From Zygnema circumcarinatum (Eukaryota > Streptophyta > Zygnematophyceae > Zygnematales > Zygnemataceae), in assembly GCA_037447605.1 (NCBI GenBank), contig CM074819.1:1059173-1090003 (forward strand): 30,831 nucleotides of DNA. Direction: 5' to 3'. Under the pieces are notes generated by a model. The model did not search any database and was not told the origin of the DNA. It saw only the letters and a program-made list of their open reading frames with translations. Positions 20,635 to 30,264 of this stretch are shown here, piece by piece; within the stretch, counting starts at the first letter, position 1, and each line of letters opens with the position of its first letter. Made by a program: the position numbers and the translations under genes.

Positions 20635-23600
20635 TTAGGCATCGCCTTGCTCGGACTTGGACTCAGTTTCGGTGGGCTCCTCTGAAGCTTCAGAAGCATT
20701 TGCGGCTTCAGGCTGGGAGGAGGGTCCGGGCCCCGCGGAGACCTTGACCATGGCAGGGCGAAGCAGCTTCTCGCCTATGACGAAGCCCTTGCGGAACTCC
20801 ACCACAATGCCGCCCTCAGGAACAGCCGTGGACTCCTCTCTCATGATGGCCTCGTGCACCTGCCAACCATTCCATGCCGGGAGGGTCTTTACTTCATTGC
20901 TATCTGTTTGGTAGGAAACAGGGAGAGCTAGAGGGGAAGGGGGGGAGGGGGAGAGAGGGGGGAAGCGGGGAAGGGGAGAGGGGGGGAAAGCGGAGAGGGT
21001 GGGGAGGAGGGGAGGGGTGGAGGGGGGAAAGTGGGGAGGGGCAAAAGGGGGTACGGGAGGGTGGGTGGAGGGGGAGGGGGAAAGGGGGGAAAGGGGGAAG
21101 GGGGAGGAGGGAGGGGAGGGTAGGGGGGAGGTCGGAGGAGGGAGGGGGGAAGGGGGGAGGGGGGCAGGGGGAGGGGGAATTGGAGGGGGAACGGGGGAAC
21201 GGGGGAGGGAGGGAGGGAGGGAGTGAGGGAGGGAGTGAGGGAGTGAGGGAGGGAATTGTCAGTCGGTTCAAAAGCATTCCAAGAAATTCAGTCACAGTTG
21301 AAAGCCGAGTGCCCCATTCATTGTCTGCAGAGTGAGCCAATGCAAGAGCTGCATCCTGGGCCAATCGAAAGTAGCTTGCAACACACACATTATTCCCGAA
21401 AACCCTAAAACTCCGAATGTCCAGAGACTAAATCCACAATCAATGTCGTCAACATGATGAAGCGAAGCTGAGCAACATTTTTCAGCAAACGAACAGATGG
21501 ATCAGTTCTCATCAGCTCGCATGCAGCTGAACGACTGAGCATATGGCAGGTTCAACCGACAGCAGAATGTTTAGTATGAAAAAAAATACGTTCATGAACG
21601 TTTTCTAGGTTTTCAAGGTAACGTTCAGCTTCTTTAAAAGTTACACCTTTACAACTTCTTATCTGCATCACGCAAAGTACAGAAGAGATGGTGGGAATGA
21701 AACATCCCTGATGCTCGAAGGAAAACCCAAAAGCAAAACCTGAGCCAGAACTAGTTACAAGCGGCGAGGGCTCTGCCTGGAGTATACATCAGAGTGTGTG
21801 GATAGTCCGCATTTGCAAGCAACGCCAAGCATTGGACTACTTTTAACTGCAAAAAATATTCCATCATTTGAAACTCCTGGCATGGCCTATCAACGCTATA
21901 GCAGACCAGGTTAATCGGCTTAACCTAAGCAGTCTGATATGATACAAGCCATAAGCAGGGTTATTGCAATGACCTTGCCCACTATCCCAAAGCTCACACG
22001 GGAATAGACCCTCTCCAACACAATCGACTGGCAATGAATAACAAAAGGGTTTAATTGAGCTCGTAGGACATGACATAATGTGCCAGCGCTCAAATCTCAT
22101 GCCATATTTATACCAACCTGTACAGTAGAATGCAAACCCCCTGACAGTCCAAAACGAAACGCTTTACTGCTCTACAGAAGGCAGACGCCTTCATGGTAAG
22201 TCCAAGATTGTGGACAAAAAGGCCCGTGCCCGTGCCCGTGCCCGTGCCCGTGCCCGTGCCCGTGCCCGTGCCCGTGCCCGTGCCCGTGCTTGAGAAGCCC
22301 AAAGGCCACAAACTGGACTTACAAGTCTACTGAGAACGTGCAAAACTTCATTCAAGGTTCATGCACAGGCCTATTCGCCTACATCAATTCACCAAGAATA
22401 AGTAAAACTCACATTTGGATCAAACTCCTTGCCAGCCGTCTCCACGGCCGTCACCCCCATTCCCTTTAACGCATCGACAAACTGCTTGTATATGCTTTGA
22501 TAACTATTGTCAATCTTCTGCTCTCCTTCTGTCTCAACCTTGATTGAGGCTTTCGCCCTCTCAAAATTATCAATCATTGGCAACAAGCCACTCACAACCT
22601 CTGCTCTCATGGTCACACCCATCGCAACCTTTTCTTTTTCCGCCCTTTTCCGAAAGTTATCAAAGTCGGCATTCAGCCGCAAAAACCTGTCCTTTCCGAG
22701 GGCCACTTCCTCAGTAAGACTGGCAACTTGCTGAGCCAAGTAACTCCTATCATTCTCCATCGCTTCAAGCTGTGCCTGAACCTCCGCAATGCCTGTTTCA
22801 TCCTCACTTACTATTGCTTCTCTAAACCTTTCAAAAAACTCCTTAGCACCAGAAACTGGAGCTTCTGCAGTAGCATCCTCCAGCTCTCGGCTATCCTCCA
22901 CTGCTGCCTGAAACATACAAGGGCAGAAATAGCGAGCGTGAGCGTTTAAATGCATCAGCCCTGATCTTGGTACTGCAGCTCAATTATTGTGAAAGAATAT
23001 TTATGATCCAAAAGTTCAGTCTGTTGAAAACCAATATTGTGTCAATAAGACAATACAATAAGACGAGAAATAGAAAAGATGGACAGGAGCCAGCCACTCT
23101 AGATGCTGGGACGAAACTTGCAAGCTTTGGAATACTACCTGACAAATTAGACTAAAGATGGAGCACACCCTAAAGGTTGCAGAACATATGAACGACATAA
23201 TGATTAAACCAAACTTCTTGCAACACAGACTCTGAAAGTAAGCTCAAATTGTTCCCTAGTAACCACCTGCAGAACTGCGCTACAGTAATGTCAGGGCGAA
23301 ACCAAAAGAAACTGAACGCGCGACAGCTGGATAAAGAAGTTCCTTTAAGAACGTAAAAGGAAAAGCAAAGATGCAACGGCCTAGTGGTTGCTAAATCATC
23401 AGCTATAAACGAAAAACTTCACAATCATTTGGAACTGCCATGTGGCAGGGAGCAGCCATCATGCACAGAGATACCAACACAACCATATGACCCTATCTCG
23501 ACAACTGTCATAACTTGAGACAACATGATGCTATGCTGCCATGCACTCTACAAGCACTCAGGCTCTGAATTATTCAAAGAAAATCCGATGTAAACCACAA

Positions 23601-23951
23601 TTCCTTGAAACTCCCAACCCCTGCAAAGCTCAGGATCTGCATAAGCCCTCACAGCGAGGCCTTCACCTCGGCTGTGGACTGGGCAGCCTCCTCCGAAACA
23701 GCTTGAGATCGCAGCAGCTTCCTGCCGCGCCTGCCATTCCGCAGCTTTGATGCAGCTTGCCTGCCGCCATTTCCCCAAAGTGAACCTCGCCCTGACTCGT
23801 TCGAAAGCTTCAGGCCATCTCGGAGGAAGGAGGAGGTCCCTGCAACGGTCTGCTGCACCGCTCCGCCATAGTTTTGAGCACCTGCCGCGACACTAACATG
23901 GCTTACAGAAGACGCTGCACAAGTCAGGCTCCCTGAAAGGAGCGCAGCCAT
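20635..23951 (-). CDS. GrpE co-chaperone, probably plastid-targeted (three exons)
   Basis: It is the nucleotide exchange factor for organellar Hsp70 (DnaK type) and drives ADP release in the stromal folding/import cycle. Exons in coding order are 23951-23667, 22907-22413 and 20859-20635, all phase 0, giving 334 aa. Residues 1 to about 83 are Ala/Ser-rich, acid-poor and end in RNGRRGRKLLRSQAV, like a chloroplast transit peptide; a mitochondrial target is not excluded. An acidic linker follows, then the long GrpE coiled coil (about 136-200, with FLRLNADFDNFRKRAEKEK), then LLPMIDNFERA. The beta domain is about 240-300: GVTAVETAGKEFDPN joined by exon 3 to VHEAIMREE, then PEGGIVVEFRKGF and LLRPAMVKVS. 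The FDPN/VHEA signature is split exactly by intron 2 (1553 bp) and restored by splicing. The C-terminal 34 residues form a Ser/Glu/Ala-rich tail. Upstream there is one perfect GAA-nn-TTC pair. Confidence 0.95.
20921..21254. repeat. 330-bp purine/pyrimidine tract in GrpE intron 2
   Basis: On plus this is GGGGGA/GGGAGG for over 300 bp with many G4-G6 runs. On the coding strand it is a C/T tract placed 60-390 nt before the intron 2 acceptor. Long open frames on both strands here follow from the base skew and are not genes. Confidence 0.95.
22223..22289. repeat. (CCCGTG)n hexanucleotide array in GrpE intron 2
   Basis: Eleven nearly perfect CCCGTG units. The unit differs by one base from the CCCATG arrays at 18.1 and 29.7 kb. 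Confidence 0.95.
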
Positions 23952-24117
23952 GGCTGCCTGCTTGTCCCTGCTGCCGAAAACTCCTGAATTCGTATGTATG
24001 ATATTGCAAGCAAGAACTGTATGCAGGCGCTGTATTCTGCAGAAACTATGGCTTTTGTCTGATATAGTATGTGGCTGTAAGTAGGGCCCCTCCCTCTTCC
24101 TTTCAGGGCTCAAGAGA

Positions 24118-24127
24118 GGAAGCTTCT
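24118..24127. promoter_or_regulatory. Heat-shock-element-like pair upstream of GrpE
   Basis: GGAAGCTTCT fits nGAAnnTTCn, two of the three units of a minimal HSE, 167-176 bp upstream of the GrpE start codon. GrpE genes are commonly heat-inducible (family knowledge). A third in-register GAA is lacking, so this is suggestive only. Confidence 0.3.
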
Positions 24128-24157
24128 AGTTCTGTACTGTGCCTTCCAAGCACTTTG

Positions 24158-24330
24158 CCCGTTCCGCGGAACGGGGGCTTTTTGCCAAAGGGCAGGCGGG
24201 CCGTCCTGCGGAACGGTGAGGTTTTCGCTTTGACATGGGAACAAGGCCCGGCAGAACGGCGGCCGTTTCGGGCGGCTATGCCGTTAGCTGAGGCGTTCAG
24301 GTTGGTGTTTCGCGGAACGGCGGCCGTTTG
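24158..24330. repeat. CGGAACGG words and an 18-bp perfect palindrome upstream of GrpE
   Basis: CCCGTTCCGCGGAACGGG (24158-24175) is a perfect palindrome. Its right arm recurs as GCGGAACGG near 24208, AGAACGGCGGCCGTTTCG near 24252 and CGGAACGGCGGCCGTTTG near 24314. The group sits between the GrpE leader and the satellite field. Confidence 0.6.
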
Positions 24331-24352
24331 TCGAAACGAAGGGTCTTATGTG

Positions 24353-25158
24353 TTATCCACAGGGCAGATGAGGTAGGCGCGCGGCCCACCATTTTGGTTG
24401 GCTACCTAGCCAACCATTGCCAATGACTGCAACCATTGGACCATTGGTTCCCGCCCCACCGAACCATTGCCAATGGTTGCAACCATTGGCTGGCTGCCTA
24501 GCAAACCATTGCCAGTGACTGCAACCATTGGACCATTGATTTCCGCTCCGCCCAACCATTGCCAATGGTTGCAACCATTGGCTGGCTACCAAGCCAACCA
24601 TTGCCAATGACTGCAACCACTGGACAATTGATTCCCGCCCCACCCAATCATTGTTAATGGTTGCAACCAATGGCTGGCTTCCCAACCAACCATTGCCAAT
24701 GGTTGCAACCATTGGACCATTATTCTCGCCCCACCCAATCATTGCCAATGGTTGCGACCATTGGCCGACCACCCAGCCAACCATTGCCAATAAATGCAAC
24801 CATTCGACCCTTGATTCCCGCCCCACCCAACCATTGGATCCAATGGTTGCAACCATTGGACCATTGATTACCGCCTCACCCAACCATTGTCAATGGTTGC
24901 AACCATTGTCAATGGTTGCAACCATTGGCTTGCTTCCCAGCCAACCATTGCCAATGACTGCAACCATTCGACCATTGATTCCCGCCCCACCGAACCATTG
25001 CCAATGGTTGCAACCATCGGCTGGCTACCTAGCCAACCATTGCCATTAACTGCAAGCATTGGACCATTTATTTCCGCCCCACCCAACCATTGCGAATGAT
25101 TGCAACCATTGGACCATTGATTCCCGCCCCACCCAACCATTGCCAACGACTGCAACAT
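24353..25158. repeat. Satellite field, block 1: 92-bp palindromic units
   Basis: It opens with a junction sequence (TTATCCACAGGGCAGATGAG, then AGGTAGGCGCGCGGCC) that is repeated at 27170 and 28130. It continues as 92-bp units with AACCATT anchors at 24412, 24504 and 24596. Each unit is two related monomers of about 50 and 42 bp, and one or both contain CCAATGGTTGCAACCATTGG, a perfect 20-bp palindrome (for example 24470-24489 and 24562-24581). CCAAT/ATTGG words recur every 10-25 bp, and TTCCCGCC is found in most units. Open frames through it are frame-shifted repeats, not genes. Confidence 0.95.
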
Positions 25159-26035
25159 CGGCAGGCTAATGCTGAAAGCCACAACATTTTTTTTTTTTGT
25201 TCACTTCAAAATTCCTCCGACGCACACACGCGGCAAAGAATAAGCCTCCCTATGCTGCTGAGCAGAAAAAACTAACTACAGGGCCTTACAAAGAAGGAAA
25301 AAAATTCTATTTACACTGGCGCTTGCTGCCAATGCGAACCTCCGAACTACCCACCTTCTCGTCCCCCTCTAAATTCTTAAAAAACGAAAAGAAAAAAACG
25401 AAGAAAAAAATGCCCAAACCACAGTGAGCTCCGTTTCCCTTGAGCCCTTATTCCTGCCTATGCTAGAGAGCCTTGGGTAGCAAGTCTGCCTTCGGGAACT
25501 TTGAAGAAGAAAGTCCTCTTCGATGGCCTGCTCGGGAGGGAACCGGTCCTGAACCCCAAACCAATCCAAACCCAAACCCTAATTTCTCAACTAATGCAAA
25601 ATCCTGGAATGAACAAAAAAGAAACAAGAGTAAACTCAGATTTTAATAGTTTAGGAGAGGGAGGGGTATCCACAGATGAAGGAATGAAGGGGAGGAGTTG
25701 AAAAAACCTTAATATGTTCTAATGAGCATCGGTTTAAAAAGGAGAGAGAGTGTACTCCAAAACTAAGGTAGAACACGTACTCTTTTTGTTTTAGGTTTAA
25801 TGAATCACAAGGAAGAAGATTAAGTTAAATTTAGTTTTATCTTAAAGTTGATTCCCCCCCTCCCACCCAGGGATGCTGGAACCAACATTGGCAAGCAGGC
25901 GGGACTTGCTATCAGAGGAGCGACGTGACAGGAGCTTCAACATCTCATCCAGGAGAATAACCTGCCGCCCCACAGAGACAAAAGAGAGGAAATAAAAATA
26001 CAATTTAAAGGGAAGGTGGGGAGGGGGAGGGGGAG
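25159..26035. other. Non-satellite segment splitting the satellite field
   Basis: About 880 bp without satellite units: a T10 run near 25189, A-rich stretches, a purine-rich segment and exon-like segments on the minus strand. Satellite sequence stops within a unit on the left (ACTGCAACATCGG) and resumes at CCCACCCAATCATTG on the right; roughly 20 bp of the expected unit are missing between the two. It may be an insertion or the end of a gene around which satellite has expanded. Confidence 0.6.
25842..25961 (-). CDS. Possible terminal exon of an unrecognised gene
   Basis: Minus-strand acceptor GGGGCGGCAG ends at 25962. The exon would read VILLDEMLKLLSRRSSDSKS, continue RLLANVGSSIPGWEGGNQL and stop at 25842. 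The amphipathic, leucine-rich start looks like real protein. Upstream exons would have to lie beyond the satellite, to the right of about 28.9 kb. A second candidate acceptor is at 25549 on the same strand, reading PVPSRAGHRRG or DRFPPEQAIEED depending on phase. I do not recognise either. Confidence 0.25.
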   Translation of the reverse strand, partial: VILLDEMLKLLSRRSSDSKSRLLANVGSSIPGWEGGNQL

Positions 26036-26640
26036 ACCCACCCAATCATTGCCATTGGTTGCAACCATTGGCTAGCTAACCAGCCAACCATTGCCAATGA
26101 CTGCAACCACTGGACCATTGGTTCCCGCCCCACCCAATCATTGTCAATGGTTGCAACCATTGGCTGGCTTCCCAGCAAACCATTGCCAATAACTGCAACC
26201 ATTGGACCATTGATTCCCGCCCCACCCAATCATTGCCAATGGTTGGAACCATTGGCTGGCTACCCAGACAACCATTGCCAATAACTGCAACCATTGGACC
26301 ATTGATTCCCGCCCCACCGAACCATTGCCATTGGTTGCAACCATTGGCTCGCTGTCCAGCCAGCCATTGCCAATAACTGCAACATTGGACCATTGATTCC
26401 CGCCCCACCCAATCATTGCCAATGGTTGCAACCATTGGCTGACCACCCAGCTAACCATTGCCAATAACTGCAATCATTGGACCATTGATTCCCGCCCTCC
26501 CCAATCATTGGATCCAATGGTTGCAACCATTGGCTGGCTATACAGCCAACCATTGCCAATGGCTGCAACCATTGGACTATTGCTTCCCGCCCCGCCCAAC
26601 CATTGGATCCAATGGTAGGCTGGATCGGGAACCAACGGTT
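26036..26640. repeat. Satellite field, block 2: 92-bp palindromic units
   Basis: Same 92-bp family as block 1, with anchors at 26086, 26178 and 26270. It ends in a transition TGGATCGGGAACCAACGG (about 26610-26640) that leads into the GC-rich block and recurs 960 bp later. Confidence 0.95.
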
Positions 26641-28858
26641 TGCAAATCGCGACCAATCCAATGGTTGATCCAACGCATGGTCCGTCCAGCCCTTGGCCCG
26701 GAATGTTTTCGGCTATCCTTCGCGGACGTCCGCGATTGGGTGAGCGTCGGCCGGGCAGCTGATGTGTGGACACGGGCAGATCGGAAATGGTTCTGGCTGC
26801 CCTGACCGTGAAGCAAAGGTCCGCGATTAGGCGTGCGTTGTCCGGGCAGCTGAAGGTTTCGTCCTGGGCAGTTCTAAACTGTTTTCGGCTGCCTCGTCCT
26901 CGAAGCAAACGTCCGCGATTGGGCGAGCGTCGGCCGGGCAGCTCAAGTTTGGATCCGGACAGCATACAAATGGTTTGTTCTGCCCTGGCAGCGAATCAAT
27001 CGTCCGCGATTGGGCGCGCGGCGGCCGGGCAGCTGAGATTCTTTCTGGTCCTCCGTCGCCGCGATTCCGATCAGGTGCAGCCCGCCCTACTGCGCGTCCC
27101 GTCACGTCGCGCGCACCGTACGGCAGCATTCCCCAACGGCGGTGGCGCCACCTGTCCGTCCTTACAGTCTTATCCACAGGGCTGATGAGGTAGGCGCGCG
27201 GCCGCCCATTTTTGTTGGCTACCCAGCCGACCATTGCCAATGACTGCAACCATTGGACCATTGATTTCCGCTCCGCCCAACCATTGCCCATGGTTGCAAC
27301 CTTTGGCTGACCACCCAGCCAACTATTGCCAATAACTGCAACCATTCGACCATTGATTCCCGCCCCACCGAACCATTGGCTCCAATGGTTTCAACCATTG
27401 GCTGGCTACCCAGCCAACCATTTCCAATGACTGCAACCACTGGACCATTGATTCCCGCCCCACCCAATCATTGACGTTGGTTGCAACCATTGGCTGGCTA
27501 TCCAGGCAGCCATTGCCAAGGGCTGCAACCATTGGACTATTGCTTCCCGCCCCGCCCAACCATTAGATCCTATGGTTGGCTGGATCGTGAACCAACGGTT
27601 TGCAAATCGCGACCAATCCAATGGTTGATCTAACCCGTGGTCCGTCCAGCCCTTGGCCCGGAATGTTTTCGGCTATCCTTCGCGGACGTCCGCGATTGGG
27701 TGAGCGTCGGCCGGGCAGCTGATGTCTGGAAACGGGCAGATCGGAAATGGTTTTGGCTGCCCCAACCGTGAAGCAATGGTCCGCGATTGGGCGTGCGTCG
27801 TCCGGGCAGCTGAAGGTTTCGTATGGGGCAGCCCTAAACTGTTTTCGGCTGCCTCGCCCTCGAAGCAAACGTCCGCGATTGGGCGAGCGTCGGCCGGGCA
27901 GCTCAAGTTTGGCTCCGGGCAGCATTGAAATAGTTTATTCTGCCCTGGCAGCGAATCAGTTGTACGCGATTGGGCGAGCGGCGGCCGGGCAGCTGAAAGT
28001 CTTTCTGGTCATCCGTCGCCGCGATTCCGATCAGGTGGCAGCCCCCCTACGGCGCGTCACGTCATGTCGCGCCCACCGTACGGCAGCATTCCACCACGGT
28101 GGTGGCGCCACCTGTCCGTCCTTACAAGCTTATCCACAGGGCAGATGAGGTAGGCGCATGGCCCACCATTTTGGTTGGCCAGCCAGCCAACCATTGCCAA
28201 TGACTGCAACCATGGGATCATTGATTCCCGGCCCACCGAACCATTGCCAATGGTTGCATCCATTGGCTGGCTACCTACCCAACCATTGCCAATGACTGCA
28301 ACCACTGGACCATTGATTCCCGCCCCACCCAATCATTGTCAATGGTTGCAACCAATGGCTGGCTTCCCAGCCAACCATTGCCAATGGTCGCAACCATTGG
28401 ACCATTGATTCCCGCCTCACCCAACCATTGGATCCAATGGTTGCAACCATTGGCTGGCTATACAGCCAACCATTGCCAATGGCTGCAACCATTGGACTAG
28501 TGCTTCCCGCCCCGCCCAACCATTGGATCCAATGGTTGACTGGATCGGGAACCAACGGTTTTCAAATCGCGACCAATCCAAAGGTTGATCCAACCCATGG
28601 TCTGTCCAGCCCTTGGCCCGGAATGTTTTCGGCTATCCTTTGCGGACGTCCGCGATTGGGTGAGCGTCGGCCGGGCAGCTGATGTCTGGACACGGGCAGA
28701 TCAGAAATGGTTTTTGCTGCCTTAACCGTGAAGCAAAGGTCCGCGATTGGTTGTGCGTCGTCCGGGCAGCTGAAGGTTTCGTCCGGGGCAGCCCTAAACT
28801 GTTTTCGGCTGCCTCGTCCTCGAAGCAAGCGTCCGCGATTGGGCGAGCGTCGGCCGTC
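26641..28858. repeat. 960-bp higher-order repeat of GC-rich and palindromic blocks
   Basis: GAATGTTTTCGGCTATCCTT begins at 26701, 27661 and 28621, exactly 960 bp apart. TTATCCACA at 27170 and 28130 keeps the same spacing. Each unit is a GC-rich block (26641-27213, 27610-28173, truncated 28570-28858) plus a 395-bp palindromic satellite block (27214-27609, 28174-28569). Inside the GC-rich block GTCCGCGATTGGG recurs at 26728, 26819, 26911 and 27002, a 91-92-bp period, each followed by CCGGGCAGCT. The first site in each block is the palindrome CGCGGACGTCCGCG (one base changed in the third). Copies are very similar, implying recent amplification or homogenisation. Confidence 0.95.
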
Positions 28859-28984
28859 CGGTAGTCAATCGGACAGCCGAGATACGTTGCACTTGTAATC
28901 GCCGGCTACGATACGCCACGCGTGCTTTCGACGGCGGGCGGTGTCGCAACGAGTGCGGCGATAGCTTCACGCTGTGCCCACATT

Positions 28985-28994
28985 GCCACGTGGC
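28985..28994. promoter_or_regulatory. Perfect G-box GCCACGTGGC beyond the satellite field
   Basis: Fourth copy of this decamer in the window. It lies 134-143 bp upstream of the small frame at 29128. It may mark a promoter. Confidence 0.35.
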
Positions 28995-29127
28995 GGGCGG
29001 AGACAGGCCACGGGGTCCTGGCACTTTCTGCCAATCGCGACTCGCGCACGCCCCTTCAGTCCTTGGGAATACAGGCCTTGTCTCTCTCGTGCTCTCTCTC
29101 TCTCTCTTTGTTGTCTCCTGCTCATTT

Positions 29128-29211
29128 ATGGCCGCGCAGTGTTGCAAAGGCGGGTTGAAGCCTGCTGCAGCCGCCCCTCCGCAGCTTGAAGACCTTTTCT
29201 TCAGTTCATAA
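29128..29211 (+). CDS. Possible 27-aa small ORF after a CT-rich leader
   Basis: TTTATGGCCGCGCAG follows a (CT)n leader (29083-29109). The frame reads MAAQCCKGGLKPAAAAPPQL and seven more residues, then TAA. The set-up of G-box, CT leader and ATG-GCC looks like a plant 5' end, but the peptide is very short; it could be an uORF or a first exon whose donor I cannot place. Confidence 0.2.
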   Translation: MAAQCCKGGLKPAAAAPPQLEDLFFSS

Positions 29212-30165
29212 TTCACAAGTGAAGGTGGGGTGTGCGGTTAACGCCCGATAACAGTCTACATTCAGGAACAACAGTGGTTACAATGCTCACGTCGATGCCT
29301 AAAAATTGCAAATTTTTTCCAGTCGTACATAATGAGTTGTTGGGCTTCGCATTCACCAGTTTCAATGATTTTGTAAAATGTCCCTTCCTGCCTTACCTTG
29401 CCATTCGAGCATAGTGCCATCTGTTCATACATTAAACGCATTGCACAAAGTGGAGGCTGCTAATAGCGCTGCAACTGAAACATAGACCATGCACAGTTTG
29501 TTCCCAGAGCTCAAGGGGCTCCTGGTGTAATCCGATAACCAATGTCACAGCACACATATTTGATTGGATACAAGAACTCAGACTCGTATACCCATCTTTA
29601 ATCACACATGCGACCATTCACTATGGCATAAAACGGCCGTGTCGACATATCTTGATCCTTTCCCCATGCCCATGCCCATGCCCATGGCCATGGCCATGGG
29701 ATGCATGTTCGAGGGGCCCACCGCATGCCGAGGCAATAATCATACCTTGAAGCACACCATGTTCAGTCTACAGCCGGTTCTCTGCCACTGCGCTCACCCC
29801 TGAACCCTAAAAAACAATGGTCGATTGCCCCCAATTATTCAACTGACCGAGAGGATCATGAAAAGCTCTACCGCCCTGTGGGCCCCTCCCTCCTATGCTC
29901 AGCACTGAACCCTCAACCACAGCCTAGGGTTGCCCCCAAAGCAAAGGACAAAAGGGAGAGTTCTCTGACGCCCCTTTCTGTGCTAACAAATTGAGCTCTT
30001 CTATCGGAGGTCCAATGTGGGTTGCACATGTGATTTTCAAAGCGCATTTTCATATAAAAAAAATAAAAAAAAAGGCAAAACAAAACAAGGCGGAAAGTGT
30101 AATGAAAGAGGCGTATTTCCCATTTTTGGTATTGTGATACAGCTGGCGAGCATGGATTGGTATAG
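29212..30165. other. Unassigned DNA near the right edge
   Basis: No gene is recognised. It contains the CCCATG repeat at 29662-29700 and an A-rich stretch near 30056-30075. Confidence 0.45.
29662..29700. repeat. Short (CCCATG)n / (GCCATG)n repeat
   Basis: About six hexanucleotide units, changing from CCCATG to GCCATG. Same unit as the 18.1-kb array. Confidence 0.85.
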
Positions 30166-30264
30166 TCACGAGCGGAGGTCTTTGGACATGGCTGAAGGGA
30201 TCCCATGTTGAGCCAAAATCTCAGCCGTCGATCTCCTCGCCTTTTCGGTTTCAACGACCATGAT
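30166..30264 (-). CDS. Possible terminal exon of an unrecognised gene
   Basis: Acceptor TTGACAAAGCAG ends at 30265 on the minus strand. The frame reads MVVETEKARRSTAEILAQHG and then IPSAMSKDLRS before TGA at 30166. Composition looks protein-like, but there is no second exon and no family match I can name. An internal donor is possible. Confidence 0.2.
   Translation of the reverse strand: MMVVETEKARRSTAEILAQHGIPSAMSKDLRS

Noticed and set aside
20900-21388. Glycine/glutamate-rich and proline-rich frames (153 and 162 codons) at 20.9-21.4 kb
   Set aside because: They lie inside GrpE intron 2 and arise from the polypurine tract.
24353-24361. TTATCCACA, a perfect match to the bacterial DnaA box, here and at 27170 and 28130
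   Set aside because: The copies are simply the same position of a repeated junction sequence in a nuclear plant-type genome; there is no bacterial origin context.
24353-25182. Long open frames on both strands rich in W/Q/S/N (about 100-176 codons) across the satellite
   Set aside because: They are translations of 92-bp units, which are not a multiple of three, have no start context or splice signals, and shift frame between units.
26474-28828. Repeated minus-strand frames with LPGRRSPNRGR-type motifs in the GC-rich blocks
   Set aside because: The motif recurrence follows from two 91-92-bp periods adding to a multiple of three; frames differ between 960-bp copies and show no protein-level conservation beyond the DNA repeat.
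24353-28858. CRISPR array, because of regularly spaced palindromic repeats
   Set aside because: The intervening sequences are themselves repeated and similar, not unique spacers, there are no cas genes, and the genome is eukaryotic.
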